Origin: Bacteroidales bacterium
Lineage (GTDB): Bacteria; Bacteroidota; Bacteroidia; Bacteroidales; JAOZVK01
NCBI GenBank assembly: GCA_029938185.1
Contig: JAOZVK010000174.1
Span: 1 to 10,194, forward strand
Direction: 5' to 3'
Length of the DNA stretch: 10,194 nt
Made by a program: the position numbers and the translations under genes. The notes below the pieces were generated by a model. The model was not told the DNA's origin. It saw only the letters and a list, made by a program, of their open reading frames with translations, and searched no databases. Below, piece by piece: positions 5,629-10,194 of this stretch (position 1 is the first letter of the stretch; each line of letters starts with the position of its first letter).

Positions 5629-7371
5629 TTAAAAAAAGTTAAAATTAATTTTATTATTATCTGAATTATATTCGTAGTAATTGTATTTACAAATCTCCTT
5701 TTGTAAGTTATTCCAACTTCTTGAAATTTGATTATTAATATTATTATTGATTTTTATTTCCTTTGCACTTCTCTGTGCATACCCTAAAAAATTAGCTTTA
5801 CTCATCAAACTATATTTACGATACAGTTTATCTGTGAAAATCCCTTTTCCTCTAAATCCTTCCTTTTTTGCCCCAAATTTTGGTCTATACCCTTTGTTAT
5901 ATTCAGCTATTGTTATCATTCCTGCCCTGTGAGCTTTACTCCTTACGTCCTTTTTCATTTTTCCATAAAATCTTGCTAATCCTTGATTTTTAAGAGATAC
6001 AACCTTTCCATTAAAATCAAAACCTAAATATTGTATTTGGGCATTATTACCAGACTTGTCAGTTACAAAACCATAATTCTTGTTATTTATTGATTTCTTG
6101 AAAAATCTAATTTTTGTTTTATCGGGATTAATTTCAAGAAAAAAATCTTTATTCATTTTGTCTGTTATATACTTTAAGTTCTTTTTGTAATCATCGCTGG
6201 AACAAACAACCAGTATATCATCAGAGTATCTACGATAGAAAAACATTTCTTGTTTTTTTGCAAATGTGAAAAATTCTTCATCAAATTTTAATAAATATAG
6301 ATTTGATAAAAAAGCACTAATTGATGTTCCTTGTGGTATCCCTTTTCGTCTGTCTTTTTCATTTCTTCTAATAACTCCGCAACTATCTTCTTTATCAATA
6401 CGAATACATTTTTTTATTAACCCCTTTTTTACTACTCGTTCCCTAAAATCTTTTGGTGTTTTACAATAGCAATTAATATTCTTACGTCTTAATTCTCTTT
6501 TATTATTAATTTCAAATTCTTTTATTAAATCTTTTTCATCGACAAATCTAAAATTTGTAATTGCTTTATAAAGATTGTAATGTGAAGCTGGAAGTCTTTC
6601 TTTTTTTATTAATGAAGTCCACGCTGTATATAATGTTGAATGATTTAAGTTATCAAAAAACTTAGTTATATCTAATGTCATAACGACACAGTCTTTTTGT
6701 TCTTTTATGTAATCAAAAACATCTTGTGCAAAATCAATGTTTGATTTGTATCTATTCTCATTATTTGCATCTTTCTTTTTAAACAGTTTTCTATAAGCAA
6801 TCACGCAATCATTAAACTTTTTGCTTTCTAAATATTTTTCATATTCATTGCCTATCAATACTTTTGCATAATAAGAATAAATATGTGTATCAATATGAGT
6901 AGCATAATTGATGTGTCTGTTTTTAATTTTTATTCCCCTATCTGCCCGCTCTTTTAACTTTTTAATATATCTCCGTTCTTTTAAAATATAATGAATAAGT
7001 GGATGAAAACTATGTTTTGCAATCTTCTCTTCATCAGATATTTCTTTTAGCAATAAATTATATCTTTTAATGTCAATTTTATTAGATTTGGGATAATATT
7101 TCGGAATTTGTTTTGTAAAATGAACAAATCCTTTGGGTTTAAACCATTCAGTATTTGCATACCTGATAATAATCTCTTTAAATTCATAATATTGTTCCTT
7201 TCCTAACAATTTGAATAATTCTTCTTGAAAAAAATATTCACCTCTGTATTCAATCTTTTTTATCTTTCTTAATTTTGAAGTAATATTTTCAGTTACCTTT
7301 TTCCCTTTTTTTAATATATTTATAGTTTGTTCTGTTATTAAAAAAAGTGGAATATTATTAAACTTGTTCAT
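5629..7371 (-). CDS. Defence-type reverse transcriptase (DRT / 'unknown group' RT-like)
   Basis: I place the start at the ATG 7371-7369 (580 residues, MNKFNNIPLF), preceded by an A-rich leader. A GTG at 7422-7420 would add 17 residues but overlaps the predicted RNA. The RT motifs are LDITKFFD (233-240), GIPQGTSISAFLSNLYL (344-360) and the catalytic YRRYSDDILVV (379-389), then YLGFDFNGKVVSLKNQGLARFYGKM (448-472). The catalytic box is YSDD rather than YADD. About 100 residues separate the first two motifs, and a ~230-residue N-terminal region (NYATHIDTHIYSYYAKVL, VIAYRKL) precedes them, as in antiphage DRT/UG enzymes. There is no maturase or HNH domain and no retron VTG or NAxxH motif, so group II intron and retron assignments fit poorly. 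It presumably copies an RNA into defence-related cDNA; the exact DRT class is uncertain. Confidence 0.85.
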   Translation of the reverse strand: MNKFNNIPLFLITEQTINILKKGKKVTENITSKLRKIKKIEYRGEYFFQEELFKLLGKEQYYEFKEIIIRYANTEWFKPKGFVHFTKQIPKYYPKSNKIDIKRYNLLLKEISDEEKIAKHSFHPLIHYILKERRYIKKLKERADRGIKIKNRHINYATHIDTHIYSYYAKVLIGNEYEKYLESKKFNDCVIAYRKLFKKKDANNENRYKSNIDFAQDVFDYIKEQKDCVVMTLDITKFFDNLNHSTLYTAWTSLIKKERLPASHYNLYKAITNFRFVDEKDLIKEFEINNKRELRRKNINCYCKTPKDFRERVVKKGLIKKCIRIDKEDSCGVIRRNEKDRRKGIPQGTSISAFLSNLYLLKFDEEFFTFAKKQEMFFYRRYSDDILVVCSSDDYKKNLKYITDKMNKDFFLEINPDKTKIRFFKKSINNKNYGFVTDKSGNNAQIQYLGFDFNGKVVSLKNQGLARFYGKMKKDVRSKAHRAGMITIAEYNKGYRPKFGAKKEGFRGKGIFTDKLYRKYSLMSKANFLGYAQRSAKEIKINNNINNQISRSWNNLQKEICKYNYYEYNSDNNKINFNFF

Positions 7372-7383
7372 TATTATTTTTTT

Positions 7384-7801
7384 GAAAAAAGACCGTATGC
7401 TGGATAGAGTAGCGGAATGCACAACTCCTACTTTGTATTAAATCAATTTCTTAATCAAACTGAATATATAAAGTATCTCTACTGCTGTCGCATATTTCGT
7501 TGCATCCATAAATTACGAAATTAGTTGTAATTTTGCTAAATATAATAAACAGTAATAACCATTTAAAACTTTAACAAAATGAGTAGAAATAATCAAAATC
7601 TCAAAGTAATAGCGGAACTAATAAAAGTTCTGCTAAAATTACAAAGAAATATTTGTTATTTAACTCAATTCCTAATCATCTAAAATGACCAGTTCTGTAT
7701 AGTAGAAAAGCACCTGTAATACTCCAAACTTTTTATAAATAACACTTTTGTTTTTTTGTAAGTGTTATTTTGAAGTATAAACATTCCCTCTCATACGGTC
7801 T
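7384..7801 (-). ncRNA. Candidate structured RNA upstream of the reverse transcriptase
   Basis: This stretch has no credible gene. On the minus strand it begins AGACCGTATG (7801-7792) and ends with the exact complement CATACGGTCT (7399-7390), followed by a six-U run (7389-7384), so the ends can close a ~418-nt RNA in terminator-like fashion. Internal pairings: an 11-bp perfect stem (7737-7747/7760-7770) above a 7-bp stem with one G-U (7719-7725/7772-7778); a 10-bp stem with one mismatch (7610-7619/7626-7635); and a 7-bp stem (7494-7500/7515-7521). The RT start codon lies 12 bases beyond the U-run. DRT2 and DRT9 are known to use an RNA encoded upstream of the RT; a template or cofactor role here is an inference from that layout. 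Confidence 0.5.
7737..7770. other. 11-bp perfect hairpin between the IIG gene and the reverse transcriptase
   Basis: AAATAACACTT (7737-7747) and AAGTGTTATTT (7760-7770) pair perfectly around a 12-base T-rich loop. It lies about 120 bases past the stop of the IIG gene. It may be a stem within the proposed RNA, since a further 7-bp pairing flanks it, or a transcription terminator for the upstream gene. It is not followed by a clean U-run on the gene strand, which favours the RNA reading. Confidence 0.4.
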
Positions 7802-7821
7802 ATATTTTTAATTCATTCTTA

Positions 7822-7851
7822 ATTTTACTTATTTTTTATCTCTTTAAACAA
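7822..7851 (-). promoter_or_regulatory. Weak candidate promoter for the structured RNA
   Basis: On the minus strand TTGTTT (7851-7846) and TAAAAT (7827-7822) are separated by 18 bases, upstream of the 5' arm of the proposed RNA at 7801. This is a sigma70-like spacing; I see no clean Bacteroidota TTTG/TAnnTTTG pair. In DNA this AT-rich a -10-like hexamer is common, so this is only suggestive. Confidence 0.2.
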
Positions 7852-7889
7852 TTTATGTAAAGTCAGGTTAAAACATATTTTTTGCCATA

Positions 7890-10194
7890 TTATTTGCTTT
7901 TTTCTATTGTTTCAATTTCTTCCTTTGTTAATTCGTATAATTCATAAACCATTTTATCAATTTCTTTATCAGTTTGATTTATTTGGTTTTGGATGTTATT
8001 TATTTCGGTTTTGTAACTGTCGAAATAATCTTCCCACTCGTCTTGTTGTTTGAAATTTAATGCTATTTTTTGCTTTTTAAGTTCCGAAACAAAGGTTTTG
8101 AAGTCAAAATTGTAGAAATTTTGCAGTTTGTTTTTAATTTTCTCAATTTCTAAGTTTGATTTTATGCGCTTTATGAATTTTTCTGCTTTCGTTTGTAGTT
8201 CTTTGTTTAAAGAAAGCATTAAATCTGCTTTTTCTATGAATGGTTGTTGGGCTTCTTTTGAAATTTCTTTTATTGGATTTTTACCTACTGAATTTGGGAA
8301 GTATTCAAAAATTCCACCTCCCGTTTGTTTTGCAATTCCTTTATATCTAAAATTTAAAAGATTAGAGTTAAGAAGAGATAAAATATATTTAACAGAAATG
8401 TTATTGTTGGTTTGAAAAATGACGGTCATATTTGAAAATGGCAAATAATTAAAACTTTCATCATAAGCAAATATATTATTTGATGCTCTTCTACTACAAA
8501 CTAATTTGGGAAGATTGTAATTCTCTTTGTGCATAGCAAATGTGTAATTCCACCATTTTGCGGTTGTTCGTCTTTTTTTATCAGCTCTATTTTCTAAAAT
8601 AAATTTATTATTCAGTAAATGCTTTTGAACACTTAAATCTAAGTCTTCAAAATTTTCAATATCTTCAAAATATAATAAAAAATCGGTATCTTGTTTAATT
8701 GAATATCTATCAATATTCAAACCTGTAACCCTTTTTTTGAAAAACACTTTTGAAAATGTTGAGGGTATATTTTCAAAAGTAAAAACCTTATCCGCAGCGG
8801 TTTCCATACCTTTACCAATCAATAATAATTCTTGTAATTGAGGGTAATTACTATCTATCTTTTTATATAAATCTGCTAAATCCTTTTTAATTAGAGCCCA
8901 AACTTTATTTTTTTCAAGAGAAAGTTTATGATAGTTCGTTTTATTGTTTATTTTATTTTCGATAAAATTTGTATTCAAACTTTTTTCTTTAAAGTTTATA
9001 AATTCTGTTTTTTTTAGATATTTTCCTTTTTTTATTGTAACAATTAGAGATGTAATCGAAGCATCTTTAAATACCATATATTTGTCAAAATTTATTATTC
9101 TGACTACATTGGCACAATCAATTAACCAATTTCTAAGTTTTTGAGCCTTATCTGAAAACAAAAAAGCATTTGATACAATAAATGAAACATTATTTTTAGA
9201 AATATCTACTGCTTTTTTGATAAAATAGAATAATATATCGCTTTTATCTTGATATATTTGAGAAAAATTGGTTTTGAGAAAATTAAAAACTGACGAACCT
9301 TTTCCAAGTGTTTGAATATTAAAATACGGTGGATTTCCTACAACCACGTCAAAACCTCCATTATCCATTATTTCTTTAAATTCAATATTCCAGTCAAAAG
9401 CCTTTTCGCCTGCAATTTCAGGGTCGTCAATTAATGAATTTCCACATTTTATATTACCAGATAAATCTGATAATTTTCTGCCTTTTTGTGCGGTGCGTAA
9501 CCAAAGTGAAAGTTTTGCAATTTCAACACTTTCTTCGTTAATATCCACTCCGTAAATATTATTTTCAAGAATTGCTTTGTCGGTATCAAACATTCTTATG
9601 CCATCGCCAGTTAATTCTGCAAGTAAATTATCGGTTTGTTTGTGTTCGGAAATTAAAAAATCAAGAGTTTGATTTAAAAACGCACCACTTCCGCAAGCTG
9701 GGTCAATAATTTTTAAAGTAATCAACCAATCTTTGTATGTATGCAGAATTTTAAAAAGTTTTTTGCCTTTTTCGTTGATTTTTCCGTCTTTTTTCCGGTA
9801 ACTTTCATCAATCAGCAAGTTATTTATCTGCAATTCCGCTTTTTTCTCGTGGCAAAGCGTTCCGACTGTATTTTCAACTATGTATTTTGTAATGTATTTG
9901 GGCGTGTAAAAAACGCCGTCTTTTTTTCGTTTGCTTTTCTTTTTGTCTAATTTTTCGCTGTGTAATTCGGCTGTAATTTCTTCAATTTCGTTTAGTGAAT
10001 GCTCAAAAATATGTCCTAAAATATTTACGTCCACTTCCGTGTTGAAATCATATTTTGATAATTTCAGACTGTCTTTTTCAAGTATTTCGTCATCAATTTT
10101 TACGTTTGAGCTGTCTAATATCTCATCGTTTCTAAACAATCCACCGTTGTATGCAGGAATTTCGCCCCACTTTTTATAAATGTGTCCTTTGTCA
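7890..10194 (-). CDS. Type IIG (Eco57I/PglX-like) restriction-modification protein, C-terminal part
   Basis: The frame is open to the right edge and continues upstream: the residues before the TTG at 10139 read WGEIPAYNGGLF, the block that precedes the methylase domain in type IIG enzymes, so the start lies outside the window and at least 767 residues are visible. Counting from 10139, a helical linker with GVFYTPKYITKYIV (75-88) leads into motif I DPACGSGAF (146-154), YGVDINEESVEIAKLSLW (196-213) and the catalytic NPPYFN (269-274). About 450 residues follow, including a probable target-recognition region and a charged, coiled-coil-like end. Such proteins methylate adenine and, when fused to an N-terminal nuclease domain, also cut DNA. 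Whether that domain is present, or whether this is a BREX PglX-type methylase, depends on sequence outside the window. Confidence 0.88.
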   Translation of the reverse strand, partial: DKGHIYKKWGEIPAYNGGLFRNDEILDSSNVKIDDEILEKDSLKLSKYDFNTEVDVNILGHIFEHSLNEIEEITAELHSEKLDKKKSKRKKDGVFYTPKYITKYIVENTVGTLCHEKKAELQINNLLIDESYRKKDGKINEKGKKLFKILHTYKDWLITLKIIDPACGSGAFLNQTLDFLISEHKQTDNLLAELTGDGIRMFDTDKAILENNIYGVDINEESVEIAKLSLWLRTAQKGRKLSDLSGNIKCGNSLIDDPEIAGEKAFDWNIEFKEIMDNGGFDVVVGNPPYFNIQTLGKGSSVFNFLKTNFSQIYQDKSDILFYFIKKAVDISKNNVSFIVSNAFLFSDKAQKLRNWLIDCANVVRIINFDKYMVFKDASITSLIVTIKKGKYLKKTEFINFKEKSLNTNFIENKINNKTNYHKLSLEKNKVWALIKKDLADLYKKIDSNYPQLQELLLIGKGMETAADKVFTFENIPSTFSKVFFKKRVTGLNIDRYSIKQDTDFLLYFEDIENFEDLDLSVQKHLLNNKFILENRADKKRRTTAKWWNYTFAMHKENYNLPKLVCSRRASNNIFAYDESFNYLPFSNMTVIFQTNNNISVKYILSLLNSNLLNFRYKGIAKQTGGGIFEYFPNSVGKNPIKEISKEAQQPFIEKADLMLSLNKELQTKAEKFIKRIKSNLEIEKIKNKLQNFYNFDFKTFVSELKKQKIALNFKQQDEWEDYFDSYKTEINNIQNQINQTDKEIDKMVYELYELTKEEIETIEKSK

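Noticed and set aside
5629..7371. Group II intron-encoded protein
   Set aside because: No maturase or HNH domain at the C-terminus and no intron domain V-like hairpin seen around the gene; the small downstream gene and upstream RNA fit a defence operon better.
5629..7422. Retron assignment for the reverse transcriptase with msr-msd upstream
   Set aside because: The layout and the pairing RNA ends are retron-like, but the protein lacks VTG and NAxxH, has GIPQGTSIS rather than a retron-type PQG motif, and carries a long N-terminal region typical of DRT/UG enzymes.
7372..7889. Short open frames in the gap between the IIG gene and the reverse transcriptase
   Set aside because: All are short and AT-driven; dense inverted repeats and the closing 10-bp pairing favour a non-coding RNA.
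1..10194. CRISPR array, tRNA or rRNA
   Set aside because: No regularly spaced direct repeats and no cloverleaf or rRNA-like conserved stretch seen on either strand.

Overview
The window looks like an accessory defence region of an AT-rich member of the Bacteroidota (flavobacteria or a related group). This is inferred from the strong A/T bias, A-rich leaders without a clear Shine-Dalgarno sequence, and the Ile/Lys/Asn/Phe-rich proteins; no taxonomic marker gene is present. Every supported gene lies on the minus strand, so transcription runs from high to low coordinates.

Layout in the direction of transcription. (a) 10194-7890: the C-terminal part of a large type IIG/Eco57I-like restriction-modification protein, open at the window edge. 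(b) 7889-7372: a gene-free stretch that appears to encode a structured RNA of about 418 nt (7801-7384), closed by a 10-bp pairing of its two ends and followed by a U-run. (c) 7371-5629: a reverse transcriptase resembling the antiphage DRT/'unknown group' RTs. (d) 5617-5081: a small unrecognised protein in the same operon. (e) palindromic element 3 (4964-5074). (f) 4806-2765: an AAA-family ATPase and an RloB-family (Toprim-like) protein, overlapping by 4 bases; an AbiL/RloAB-like abortive infection pair. (g) element 2 (2667-2758). (h) 2616-209: a probable PD-(D/E)XK restriction enzyme and a TaqI-like N6-adenine methyltransferase, coupled TAATG. (i) element 1 (94-196). (j) 78-1: the probable first codons of another gene.

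The main observation is that the modules are separated by three copies of an attC-like structured element, each lying 6-12 bases downstream of the last stop codon of its module. Each element has short TAAC/GTTA outer boxes, an unequal unpaired spacer, a conserved inner pairing box around GCTGGT/ACCAGC, a small asymmetric bulge, and then a long hairpin whose sequence differs in every copy but always stays fully paired. The bases just outside the TAAC/GTTA boxes match, in inverted orientation, between the two ends of the same module (9 bp for the restriction-modification module, 10 bp for the ATPase/RloB module) and differ between modules. That is what excision and circularisation of integron-type gene cassettes would predict. 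No integrase is present here. I read the window as part of an integron-like array of unusually large, operon-sized antiphage cassettes: restriction-modification, AbiL-like and RNA-plus-RT. The predicted RNA upstream of the RT is the second item that deserves attention.
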